Shown here one piece after another: positions 45,292 to 55,684 of a stretch of 64,000 nucleotides of DNA. Source of the DNA: Ceratopteris richardii. Its lineage: Eukaryota > Streptophyta > Polypodiopsida > Polypodiales > Pteridaceae. Positions within the stretch are counted from its first letter, which is position 1; the number at the start of each line of letters is the position of its first letter. A model generated the notes under the pieces. That model did not search any database and had not been told where the DNA came from. It saw only the letters and a program-made list of their open reading frames with translations. The stretch is taken from positions 186,451,380-186,515,379 of the forward strand of contig CM035420.1 of the NCBI GenBank assembly GCA_020310875.1. Reading direction: 5' to 3'. The translations under genes were made by a program, and so were the position numbers.

Positions 45292-45296
45292 CTCCT

Positions 45297-45990
45297 AGTC
45301 CTACACCTTATGTGGTCTTGCCATAAAGGTCTGCCTATTCATATTTCCCAATCCTTGACTACTTTGACTGTTAGGATAGCTCCTGGCATAGCAAACTAAA
45401 CATGAGGTCAGATGGGGACTCTTCGATGACTGGTTTGTCCCGATGCCAAGATTTATGTACCTTGGTTCCAAATGGGGGAGGGAGAGTAGTTGCCTGTTCT
45501 CAAGGAGGGAATACGAGAAACCCCATATACTTTAGTCGTGACCTATCCACTTCTTCTACCAGCCAATATCTCCTTTGATTCTAGTCTAGGTAGGTAACTT
45601 TAGACGAATCTTCCAGATTCCTCAGCTCGTATATAGTTGCTGGGATGATGCCTTCTCCTTGTGTCAATGAATCAGTTTGTAAGAGTAGATATGATCCATG
45701 CACCAAGTACACATCCATCAGATATTCATCTTAAGGTATCAGATCCCCTCTTATCACTTGAGTAACCACTATCTTTCCCCTTAGGGTAGTCACTATGTCT
45801 CCATTATTGGTTCTCCTAGTGCTTCCTTGTTCGTCTAACTCTCCTATCTCATTAATATGATCAGGATTTTCTGTTACTACATAGATTTGGCCTATGTTGT
45901 CCATGTAGACACCACCCTCGTACTTAACAGCTAGTCTTGGGACTATTTCAGCTTCTATAGTGTTTATCATCCGTGTGACCTACCTATTGA
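45297..45990 (-). pseudogene. Gyp-C N-terminal Gag or leader ORF
   Basis: 79 open codons (45970-45731, MINTIEAEIVPRLAVKYEGG) are followed after a stop by EYLMDVYLVHGSYLLLQTDS and QGEGIIPATIYELRNLEDSS. The sequence is acidic, without a recognisable domain. It lies between the leader repeats and Gag core, so it may be the start of Gag. Confidence 0.4.
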
Positions 45991-46354
45991 GGTTGTCGAG
46001 GTAGATGGGTATTCCTTGAAAGTTAGTGGACACATACTATAGGGAAGTCTAATACTCTCCCTCCACAATGGACATAAAACCTTCCCTATGTACTAAACTA
46101 TGCATCACCCTGGAAGCCATGAGTCCTTCCTCTTCAGAGTCACTGGAAGTGTCTGAGTAGATAGAGTGATGGCTTGGTTGGCTTGCACTTCCCATAGGAG
46201 ATACGATGCTCCTTCAACTGCCTAACACTCATCCGGATCTCAAGTTCATTCACCACCTAGGTCCTATGTCTTTTCTAAGCTTTATTGGCTTTCCCACCCT
46301 CTCCAAATTTTCTATTGCCTCTCGCTTTTCTTCCCCAAGCTTTTTAGTTCCCCA

Positions 46355-47022
46355 TGATACAGGATACACGATACCTCCTTCAAACGATATGATACTTCTT
46401 GGCTCGCAATACATGATACCATGTAGGGATGATACTTGATATATTGGTCACACGATACATGATACCTATGTTACGTGATACATGATACCTCAGGGCAAAC
46501 GATACGTGATACCTTGCTAGGGTGATACACGATACCTCTTTCAGATGATACAGTACTTCTTGGCTCATGATACATGATACCTCTTTTTGATGATACCTCT
46601 TGGCTCGTGATACACGATACCATTTAGGAATGATGCTCTATATCTCAGTCACACGATACACGATACCTATGTTACGCGATACATGATACCTCAAAGTAGA
46701 CGATATGCGATACCTTGCTAGGGCGATAAACAATACCACTCCTACGATATGATACTGCTTGACTCACAATACACAATACCACTTTGGAACTATACATGAT
46801 ACTTTGGTGTACGATATGTGATACCAACCTTACACAATACGATACTTGCCTACTATTGATACACGATACGACTTTTGGGATGATACACGATACACATTTT
46901 ATGTGATACATGATACCTCTACTTAACGATACATGATATGTTTTCAGTATCGTGATACTCAATGGGTGATACATGATATTTGGTGAGTATCATGATACAA
47001 GGGAGCTCTGGTATCGTGATAC
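46355..47022. repeat. GATAC satellite-like array with higher-order units
   Basis: About 40 GATAC pentamers by eye in 670 bp, many in the form CGATACATGATACC spaced 12-25 bp. A higher-order unit of about 201 bp is visible: 46398-46598 and 46599-46760 share CTTGGCTCG, the CACACGATACA(C/T)GATACCTATG run and ACCTTGCTAGGG. It sits in the 5' leader of Gyp-C. The minus frame 46974-46672 only reads through the repeat. Confidence 0.9.
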
Positions 47023-47680
47023 CTGAACTCAACCAATCATGATAATTCAGCCAAATATTGTCTAAATTTCAATTTTTTTAGTGCAAAGTGCTCCTTACAC
47101 ACTCCTCTTCTCCTTCAACCCACTATGGATGACAAATCTCACTCCAAACCCTTTACGATACCCCATGATACTCATTCTACTCTATGTCACATCTGTAAGT
47201 GTTTAATGAATTTTCGAAGTGATGAACAATGGAGTCCTCACGTCAACCAGTCACCCTTCCAAAGTTGGTCACCAACTGTTACCCACACAGCAAACTCTAG
47301 GGCGATACACAGTTGGTGATATTGGTTGCTGCTCTCCATGATACTAGTGTTCAAAGCAAATGACTTCCCACTGAACTAAGTCATGTAATTTAGGCCTTTG
47401 AAATGCCCTAAGTATGAATTGAAAAGAACAATTTTTTTTTTTGGATTTTCTAGTCATAACTTAATTATCCTAACCCTAACTTTTCTTCCACTCCTAACTC
47501 CTAACTCTCTCTCACTCTCTCACTCCTAACCCTACAATCTCATTACACACACCACTAAAGTGTGAAGTAACAAGTGCAAAAGTTTTTTTTGAGACTTTCC
47601 ACTTACTGAAATTACCTCTACTCACATGATACGTTCACTCAATAGCTATCACCATCATGTAGGCTCCTTGATTGGACCAG
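47023..47680. other. Gyp-C 5' leader, remainder
   Basis: Non-coding AT-rich sequence with scattered GATAC copies and a CTCTCTCACTC run near 47510. Nothing gene-like is visible. Confidence 0.6.
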
Positions 47681-47698
47681 TCCCTGGCAACGGTGCCA
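47681..47698 (-). other. Primer-binding site of Gyp-C (tRNA-Asp type)
   Basis: The minus strand reads TGGCACCGTTGCCAGGGA. The tRNA-Asp site of many plant gypsy elements is TGGCGCCGTTGCCGGGGA, two bases different. It lies a few bases from the LTR end, which fixes 47705-48583 as the 5' LTR. Confidence 0.85.
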
Positions 47699-47704
47699 AA
47701 AATG

Positions 47705-48583
47705 TGTGTACCTAAGTTGTAAATCCTTAAGGACTTGTGTCAATTGAGACTACACATCAATCGCCCCACAAGTGCATATAGTGGTGTATTAATACATGTT
47801 TAATTATCAATCCATGAAATTAGACATATCAAGTGTATGAGGACATGTGCACACATGACGGTAAGTGAAGTGAAAATGCTACAATGTATGCAACTCAATT
47901 CAGCTACCTCTCCTACTCCTTAATCCTCTGAAAATGCATGCCACGATACTTGCAACAAAAATAAGCACAAATTTGGACCTTTCTCTCATCTCGAAACTCC
48001 AAATATGGTCAATAGTGGGATCATTTTGAAGTCTCAACGAGGCGCATCTATTGATCATCTCTTTAGTCACATTTGAAAAACATTCCTCAAGTTATGATCA
48101 AAATAATGATCAGTAGGAAACACTACTTGAGCTCTACAACCTACTAAGCCTCACACATGCATTATAGTCATGAAAACAAGAGGGGAAGGGTAGACAACAC
48201 TCCTAGGCACACATTTCAAGCATGGAACACACAAGCTCTTGGAGAAGAAGGTACTCAATAGAGAAGAGGCAAATTCAAAAAAGTTTTCTTGATTACTCAC
48301 AGTGGCAAAAAGTTCTTACAAAGATTCATCAAGTGACTTATATACATGTGCCCTAAAAATGGTCCTTTCACATAAGAGACCAACACTTTTATTGAAAAAC
48401 ACTAAATTCCTACTATGTTACAAGGATTATGTTACAACATTGGGATCTATGCATCTAGAGGACTCCTCTAGTGCATTTACATGGCTGATGATGTCTTTCA
48501 TAGAAATTTGAAGAAGAAAAATTATGCCTAAATTTGAAAAAAAAAATCGGGCCTGCTTTTCTTTGCTTCTTTCCTCTACAACA
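47705..48583 (-). repeat. Gyp-C 5' LTR
   Basis: Plus-strand ends are TGTGTACCTAAG and CTACAACA. 879 bp. It matches 3139-3252 plus 12803-13569 and shows the state without TIR-1. Confidence 0.9.
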
Positions 48584-48588
48584 ACCTA
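48584..48588. other. Target site duplication of Gyp-C, right copy (ACCTA)
   Basis: It follows the LTR end directly and equals 3134-3138. Confidence 0.85.
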
Positions 48589-48780
48589 CAAGTTTTTTCC
48601 TTCATTATACCATATGGAATATTGAATGACTTCATTATTTTTTTGACATCTTTACTTCTGATTTGTGCTTCCTTCATTGCACATATCATTGCTTCTTCAA
48701 AGTCTTGTGTCATGCGAGACACCAGTCATCTAGCTCTATCGTGTATGGCATGAAGGCCTCATTAGGATCATCCATCCATT
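48589..48780 (-). pseudogene. Gyp-B ORF3, continuation
   Basis: The minus strand reads FEEAMICAMKEAQIRSKDV and FNIPYGIMKEKTCR, and the next codons YIKRII are at 3133 and below. Gyp-C has FEDTIVKVMKEEKIESKNQ and FNIPYGLLKEETKQYIKR. The reading frame passes exactly across the Gyp-C insertion when one ACCTA is counted. Homology fades near 48780. Confidence 0.7.
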
Positions 48781-49358
<578 letters not shown>

Positions 49359-50048
49359 TATGTCACAATCTTCCTCTTCAAGCCTATGATTGATGCTACA
49401 GTGGGTGTATTGACCTTTGGCACTTGGGTTTGAGGGTCCATATCTACTATGTTAGCATGAGATTTCTGCCTTACTTGAAAATGGATTAGTAGGTCCTAAA
49501 CTTGTGGTGTGATAGTCAACCAATGAAACAATGGAGTCCTCCCTATTCAAATAGATTGACAAAGATCGTTTTGAAAAATTGAGGCCTTTAGAGTAATCCA
49601 ACATCCATTCTTGGCCTAATACTACGTCCTCTATGAGGTCATCATCAACACACAAAAAAAGACACATTAATGGAAGCAATACCTACATGGAAAGGAGTCC
49701 TTGTCATTCTTAGGCATTGTGTGGAGGGACCTCCTAAGCCCATGGGATAGGCTTGGTATTGCTCTATGTGTGCATTGAGTGTGAGTACATGTGGTGCTCA
49801 TACGACATTTCCAATTGCTCTAGTATCTATTAGAATGCATAACTTAATTTTCTTTTCATTTGCCAAAGATGCAAGATTATGTGGTCTCCTCTTTATTTTA
49901 GGTGATTGCATTCTCGAGTCCTATACATATCCATTGGTATGTGTTGCAGAAAGTCAGAGGCTCGGGAAAGGAAAAAGTGAAGAGAAGAAGAGAGGAAGAG
50001 AAGGCCCACAAAATTTTCAAAGATATTGCCGTTTTTCTTTTCTCTTGT
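49359..50048. repeat. Near-identical 690-bp block, copy 2
   Basis: The partner is 18831-19521. It includes the protease relic on the minus strand (49452-49930, with VVLGQEWMLDYSKGLNF) and 106 bp of the Gyp-G-type LTR (from 49943). It ends where Gyp-J begins. Confidence 0.85.
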
Positions 50049-52600
50049 GTTAGCTCATGAAACCGTTGAATTTATTGCACTAACATGTTTCATTTGGCAA
50101 AGAAATATGGTTGACTACAGGAATTTAGAGGATTGATAGATGGATTTGGTTACCACAACAAGCATGTCATCAGGAAGACCAAGCTCATATCAAGTATAAC
50201 CCCGGGCATGCTTTTGGATAACGGCTCCATTCAAGCTGAATGGAGTACCTTATACCGAGTCAATCAACTATACGTGATTGCCACGTGCACTAAGTTGAAT
50301 ATAAGGGTGGTCGATGCTAACAAAATCACGGACGGCCTTTTTAAAAGGGAAGTTGAAAAGAGGAGGAAGCGAGAGTCTATTTTTTGGAAGCTAGGAAGGA
50401 GGAGGAGGCACAATTTTGGGAGAGAGGATTGTTGGAGTAAAAGATCATATTGTGTACTGCATTAAGGTCTCAAGTGGATCTCAGGAATGGGATGTATTGA
50501 GAAGATATGGAGATTTTTTTTATCTTTATCACTAGCTGAGCCGCAAATTCAATGTTCGAACAGGCAAGTCTCTTGCTTCCCTGTGGCTGGAAGTAGAAAG
50601 GGACTCACGTAAGGTTTTTGGCAAGATTTTTTTCGAAAATTGTAGAGATAAGAAGCAATCGTATTGAGAGATGGGAGATCTCATCTTATCTCATTCATTG
50701 AGAAGGAAGGGTTTTTTTTTTATCTTTTTTCCTTCTTCTTCTCCCGGACGTGCGGGGAGGACAGCTCGAGGACGTGGAGGAGCAAGAGGCTGCTGTTTGG
50801 TCCATTGAAGCTGGAGCTCGGACCTTCGCAGAGTTGGGCACGCAATCCCAATGTTGGGGTGTGTGTTTGCATACGGGCGTGCTTTAGCTTTCTGGCTGGG
50901 CGGAGTCGAACATTGGCTCCCTCTATCCTCGCACCTATGGTCTGTGAAGGAGATTGTACGCACAAGGGGAGGATAACCACGAGAAGATCAAGAGAGAGGA
51001 GTCACTCGCGTGCTTGAGGGCTGGATGAAGTGTCGCAGAAGGTGGATTTTAAAAACTGGCTGAAACGATGTGCCTACAATACTTGTTGACATCATCCTTC
51101 CTCATGCTTGCTATCAAGTAATCCGTACATCTTTGCTATTGTAGTTCGATGCCCTCTGTGAAATTTGATGCTTCTCTGACTATGCCATTTAGCATGCTTT
51201 CATTATATTTATGTGTTCGCTGATTGATGTCAAACTATTGCAAAGAACGTCTATAAACCCAAAGTTTATGATGTGCGAGAATTTTGTAAGATGCCTTCTG
51301 CTTGCGAATAATGATTTAAATGGATGTAGCTAAGCGTGGTACCATATTTAATGGATCAGCAAACAGTGAACGCAAGATTGCGATGTTATCTATCATTTTG
51401 CTATAGGAAGTCATTCCTTTCTTTTAAAAATAGTTAAACAGTGATAGAGATGTTGGACTCGTCTTTCAACTTTCATCATAAGAAGTTACTAGTATTTGAC
51501 TTATTTGCTCAGACGCTACACATCTATTATGAGGGAATCAACTAGCAGAAATGGGAATACGCAAGTAAGTTTTGCTATGTTCTTTCGCAAAATTTGTGGA
51601 ACCTCCATTTTACTTTTTTTGAATTATGAGGGAATCAACTAGCAGAAATGGGAATACGCAAGTAAGTTTTGCTATGTTCTTTCGCAAAATTTGTGGAACC
51701 TCCATTCTACTTTTTTTGAATTTACTGTTATAGTCCGCTTGGCCAAAGTGAAGCTTTGAACTCTACAATAGAAAAAAAATTTGTATTCACTTTACGTGTA
51801 CTGAAACCATCCTATCTGTGCACATAAGGAACCGGTGACCAATGTCATTATGTCCTTCATATCTGATTTATGCTGTTAAAATCTCAGTAGGACAAGTAAG
51901 TTGTCTGCTTTGGTTCAAAGGAGAAAACCACTACAAGAGCGACATTCAGGAGGAAAATTGTGTCAAAGTACTTTTGTTATGATCATTGATCTGATGGGCT
52001 GCTTGTTCAAGCAAAAAGATGTGATTCAGTCTACGTGTTTACGATGTTTTGGTTCTACTAAAATCAATGTTGTTCATAACTTCCTTTCGCACTTTTTGGA
52101 TAATCAATTTGTATTCGATCCTTAGACATTAGGCGAAATCGACTTTTGGTTTATTTTTGTCAATTCAGTGCCCGCGATCGGAATTACATCTTGCCAAAAG
52201 TACTGAGCCATCCGCTGCTGGGGCTACTGGGATCAGCACATCTCCTCATGTTCTTCGGAGGACTGGTGATAGAGAGGAGAAGGGAAGAGGGGCTCACACG
52301 TTGTGGAAGAAGAATTTTAAGGAGGGCTTTGGAATTGAAAAAGAAAGTAAGGCATGAGTAGGAGGGAGAATGAAGAATTAAGTGGGATAGGAGAGGGTGA
52401 GCAATGAGAGAATGAGGACACGAGAAGAAGCCACTAGAGATAGATATCCACTTTTTGCGTGCATTTTTTTCTCGCCTCCTCAAATACACATTGGAGTGAA
52501 ATTGTGGGCTCGGATTGTTAAAAAATTGACCTGGCATTACAAAGATTAGGCCAAATATCACTGTGCGTAGGTATTTTCCCTTGGACTCAGAGGTCAATCA
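50046..52600 (+). repeat. Probable 5' LTR of Gyp-J
   Basis: The left edge is set where similarity to the Gyp-G LTR ends (TGTGTTAGC at 50046). The right edge CAATCA at 52600 lies next to the primer site. The 3' partner is outside the window, so this is inferred. The frames inside (50133-50465, 50664-51017, 51901-52361) show no homology and are not called. 50664-51020 is GC-rich. Confidence 0.55.
51526..51719. repeat. 97-bp tandem duplication in the Gyp-J LTR
   Basis: 51526-51622 and 51623-51719 both start ATTATGAGGGAATCAACTAG and differ by about one base, so the duplication is recent. Confidence 0.95.
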
Positions 52601-52602
52601 TT

Positions 52603-52620
52603 TTGGTGCGTTTGCCGGGA
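52603..52620 (+). other. Primer-binding site of Gyp-J
   Basis: TTGGTGCGTTTGCCGGGA follows the LTR end at a two-base distance. It resembles the tRNA-Asp type TGGCGCCGTTGCCGGGGA with a base lost and one changed. Confidence 0.7.
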
Positions 52621-52768
52621 AGCATATGAACTAGTACATATACAAAGGAAGGATTCCTCGAGGGGTAATTATGGGTTCTAAGTAATCCAATTGGACCGAT
52701 TCCGAGGGATTTGAACAAAATAAAGTCTCGTATAATCACTTTTTCCTTGGGCGTTAGAACTAAACATT

Positions 52769-52786
52769 TTGGTGCATCTGCCGGGA
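52769..52786 (+). repeat. Second primer-site-like copy in the Gyp-J leader
   Basis: TTGGTGCATCTGCCGGGA, 166 bp after the first. The preceding CCTTGGGCGTTAGAACTAAACATT resembles CCTTGGACTCAGAGGTCAATCATT before the first, so LTR end plus primer site were duplicated together. Confidence 0.7.
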
Positions 52787-52873
52787 ATAGCTTGGTACGT
52801 CTCTATAAGAGAGTGCAATAGGTTCGCCTAGCGCCACATGTTGGCCGAGCTTGCGGACCCCAAGATCTAGTAC

Positions 52874-54993
52874 ATGAGCGAGGGGAGCTCATCGTCAGGA
52901 GCAACACAAACGCAAAGAGAGGAACGCGCTCAGAGAAGAGCCCTTGAAAGAGAAAGAAGAAGGTGGGAACCGCCAGGTGAGTGGACCTCGATTTGTTCGA
53001 AGAAATCGGCCAAAAACGTGTACTCCCGTAGGAGAGTCGCGAATCAAGTGCGAAAGTTTGAAGGAGGGATCCTGAGACCGCGTGTGCTAAATTTCTGGGA
53101 TCGAAGTGATATAGTCATCACTCCTCTGTTCGAGATGGCTCAGCGGATTTCAGTTCACTTGGGGGACTTCACCAAGTTCTCAGGTACTTGGGACGAAGAT
53201 CCGGATAGTTTTATCCAACTATTTGAGGTTACCTATGAGGCCAATGATGTAGTTGAACAGGATCAAAGGTTGAGAATTTTTCCGGCTATTCTCCGTGATG
53301 AGGCAGCCAATTGGTATGGGAATCTGACACCACAAGAGCGTGGAACTTATCAGATGCTCAAGGAAGCCTTCTTGGCAAAGTTTCGACGACAAGGCTTCCA
53401 AGATAGATTGGCCCAACAGATGGATTACTTGCGACTAGGAGTCAATGAGAGCATCGATAACTACATTCAAAGAATGGAAACATTGGTAAGAAAGATGGGC
53501 GCGAATGCCCCGAACGATGAGACATTGAAACGAAGATTCATTTCGGGATTGAGAGATCCTACGGCACAGCAGCATATCAGTCTGACAAGACCTGCAACTT
53601 TAATGGATGCTAAGGAACAAGCGAGGCTTTGGGAGGAAGTACAATTATGCCAACAAAGGAAGATGGAACTCTTATACGAGCCAATGGGAGGCCCAGGAAA
53701 CATACCAATGAAAGATCCGGGCCAAGGAAGTCCTGCATTGACGACCCTAGCTTTTGTAGCCGCCACTAGCACGCCAGGCGAGGCAAAGCCTGCGCTAACG
53801 GAAGAACGAATATTGGAATTGGTCACGCAAGCTATAAAAGCTGCCACAATGACTCAGGAGACATACACAGTAAAACCAGAGGTCACAACAAACCCGAATC
53901 AAGTGTTTCGATCAAATACATGGTGTGGAAAGTGTCATGGTTATGGCCATTTGGCTTCAGAATGCCCTACAGTCTCGAGAGTATTCACAGATAGATCACC
54001 ACCTAGGATGCGTTGCACTTTTTGCGGAAGAACAAATCACACAGAGGACCGATGTTACAACAAGAGAGCCTATGAAGAGAGGACCATGAAATCAGGAGAT
54101 ACAAGAGAAAGACCTTACACGGGATTGCCCGCTCAAAGTGTCCCACCTACGTCTCGTTGGGAAAACAGACCGACATATGGATATGGTGCTCAAGGTCAAG
54201 GAGGAGACTATCCAAGAGGAGTCTCACGTGATCAAAGGAGAGATGGTCCAATCCAGTGCTGGAGATGCCATGGCTTTGGCCATACTCAATCTAGATGTCC
54301 AAATGAAAAGAAGCCAATTGATTATACCCCACTATGTAGGTACTGTAGTGGAGAGGGCCACTTTGATGAAGATTGTCCAAAACGAAGAGCTGCCGCCGGC
54401 AAGGAAAAAGGACCAGTAGGGTCCTCGAATTATGTTGATACTCAGATGCATTCCACATCGAGAGCTCAAGAGCATGTTCCTACAATCGGAGTAGTGTTCA
54501 AGACACCGAACCCTCAAGAAGGTTCTAGCTCGTCAATGCACTTTGTGGACGCTTACGAGGCCAAGAAACCACATAAAGAGCCAACTGTGGCAGTAGTCAC
54601 AAGGACTCAAGAGTATTCGAAGAAGAATCCAGGAGGCGAAGGTGAAGAAGGGAGTCAAGAGAAGATCGCTGAGCGTGAAGAGGTAGAAAACCAAGTTGGA
54701 GGATTTGCTGAGCAGCAAGAGCTGGAGGATGGGGAAGAGATTGAGATTCTTCCACCAGTGACCAAGGAGTTTGTGCCAGGCATAGCACCATTCCCCGAAA
54801 GATTAAGGGCTCCAAGGTGTAGGAAGGAAAGACAAAGTTTGGAGGAAGTGGATATTGTAAAGTCGCTCGCTGACACGGAAGTCACGCTAGACATTGGCAC
54901 ATTGCTAAAATGTTCACCTGCTTATAGGAAACAATTCTACAATGAATATATTAAGAAGCCGAGGAAAGCTCGAGATAAAAAGAGACAAGATAA
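52874..54993 (+). CDS. Gyp-J Gag (5' part of a Gag-Pol frame, split by a LINE)
   Basis: The frame starts at MSEGSSSSGATQTQREERAQ. A retrotransposon Gag capsid domain spans about residues 95-215 (FSGTWDEDPDSFIQLFE, DEAANWYGNLTPQERGTY, LFE-type pattern, KRRFISGLRD). Four CCHC knuckles begin near residues 351 (CGKCHGYGHLASEC), 381 (CTFCGRTNHTEDRC), 462 (CWRCHGFGHTQSRC) and 488 (CRYCSGEGHFDEDC). A charged spacer ends KKRQD at the LINE. The same frame resumes after the LINE at 60308. The apparent 811-codon ORF to 55309 includes antisense LINE sequence at its end and should be ignored past 54993. It packages element RNA. Confidence 0.9.
54977..54993. other. LINE target site duplication, left copy
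   Basis: AAAAAGAGACAAGATAA, equal to 60305-60321. The right copy merges with the poly-A tail, so the true length is 12-17 bp. Confidence 0.85.
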
Positions 54994-55684
54994 CGATCGG
55001 GTAGTGATCAGAGATAGTGAGGTCAGTGCGTTGCATGATGGTAGGGTGGCCCCACTGATGAGTAAAACTCTGAGAGATGTAGCATCTATCGAGTCTAGCT
55101 TTCCTCAGGTCCTCGCCCGCTTGGAGATTCGACCAAGAAAAGCCATTCGAGTCTTTGAGTTCAACCAAATCCAAGTGGAGTTTGGTCATGTCCCACGTTT
55201 CTTTCTCCCGACTGTCGATGACCCTGCCCTTGCCCATCCACCTGTCCATAGGGTCCTCCACCATGTTGAAGTCTCCACATATAAGCACTTTGTGGGGAAG
55301 CGAGTCTAAGGAAGCCCAAGTGTTCAGTCTCTCCAAATCCCCGTTAGGGGCGTACAAAGAAACCATAGTAACACAAACAGGAGCACCAAAAGAAACAGCA
55401 ATCCAACGGTGACTTACATCTTCAATGGAGTTCTCAAGCTTTTCAAACCAAAGTTGTTTAACACCGATAACCGTTCCTCCAGACCCCCGCTGGTGCTTCG
55501 TTGGGATCCACACATGGGCCGAGGAGACCTGTCTGAGCCGTTTCTGGAGGTCCTCTCCGTCAATTTTAATCTCTTGAATACATATAAAGTCTGGGTTTAA
55601 GCTAATGTCGCGAAGCCATTGACCAATGATGGTCGCTCTTGAGGGGTCGGTTAGCCCTCTAGCATTTAGCGAGATGACAATCAT
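54994..55684 (-). CDS. LINE ORF2 endonuclease domain (truncated by inversion)
   Basis: The frame starts MIVISLNARGLTDPSRATII at 55684. Apurinic-like endonuclease residues are visible: N in SLNARGL, E in CIQEIKIDG, Y in VSLYAPNGD, D and N in ICGDFNMVEDP, and SDH in TISDHYPIV at the end. These nick target DNA at TTTT/A-like sites. The reading ends at the insertion point; codons beyond it are antisense Gag. It shares ATGA with ORF1, suggesting coupled reinitiation. The domain looks intact, but RT is on the other strand. Confidence 0.9.

Larger units (their letters stand above)
3139..48583 (-). mobile_element. Gyp-C, 45.4-kb nested Ty3/gypsy retrotransposon
   Basis: It is bounded by two related LTRs and an ACCTA duplication. 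Minus-strand order from the right is: 5' LTR 47705-48583, primer site 47681-47698, leader with the GATAC array, gag remnants 43.2-46.0 kb, protease 41.9-42.4 kb, RT 40.1-41.2 kb, RNase H 31.5-32.1 kb, an integrase/ORF3 segment now inverted at 29.7-31.5 kb, ORF3 C-terminal part 13.6-16.8 kb, polypurine tract 13570, and 3' LTR. The span is inflated by insertions of TIR-1 with Gyp-D, Cop-1 with its contents, LARD-H and a solo LTR. Stops and shifts occur throughout, so it is not autonomous now. Confidence 0.85.

Noticed and set aside
46672..46974. 100-codon minus frame with repeating YHVS-like units
   Set aside because: Produced by the GATAC array; the repeat itself explains the periodic peptide.
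46355..47022. CRISPR-like array
   Set aside because: Repeats are 5-14 bp with uneven short gaps and no unique spacers of constant size; it is eukaryotic transposon DNA.
50664..51017. GC-rich 117-codon plus frame and the overlapping minus frames
   Set aside because: They lie inside the probable Gyp-J LTR, with no homology; overlapping open frames on both strands reflect GC-rich composition.
52184..52597. 137-codon minus frame before the Gyp-J leader
   Set aside because: It lies in the probable LTR, opposite to the element and without recognised motifs.
54994..55309. C-terminal extension of the Gyp-J Gag frame
   Set aside because: These codons are antisense to the LINE endonuclease; real Gag continues at 60308 after the insertion.
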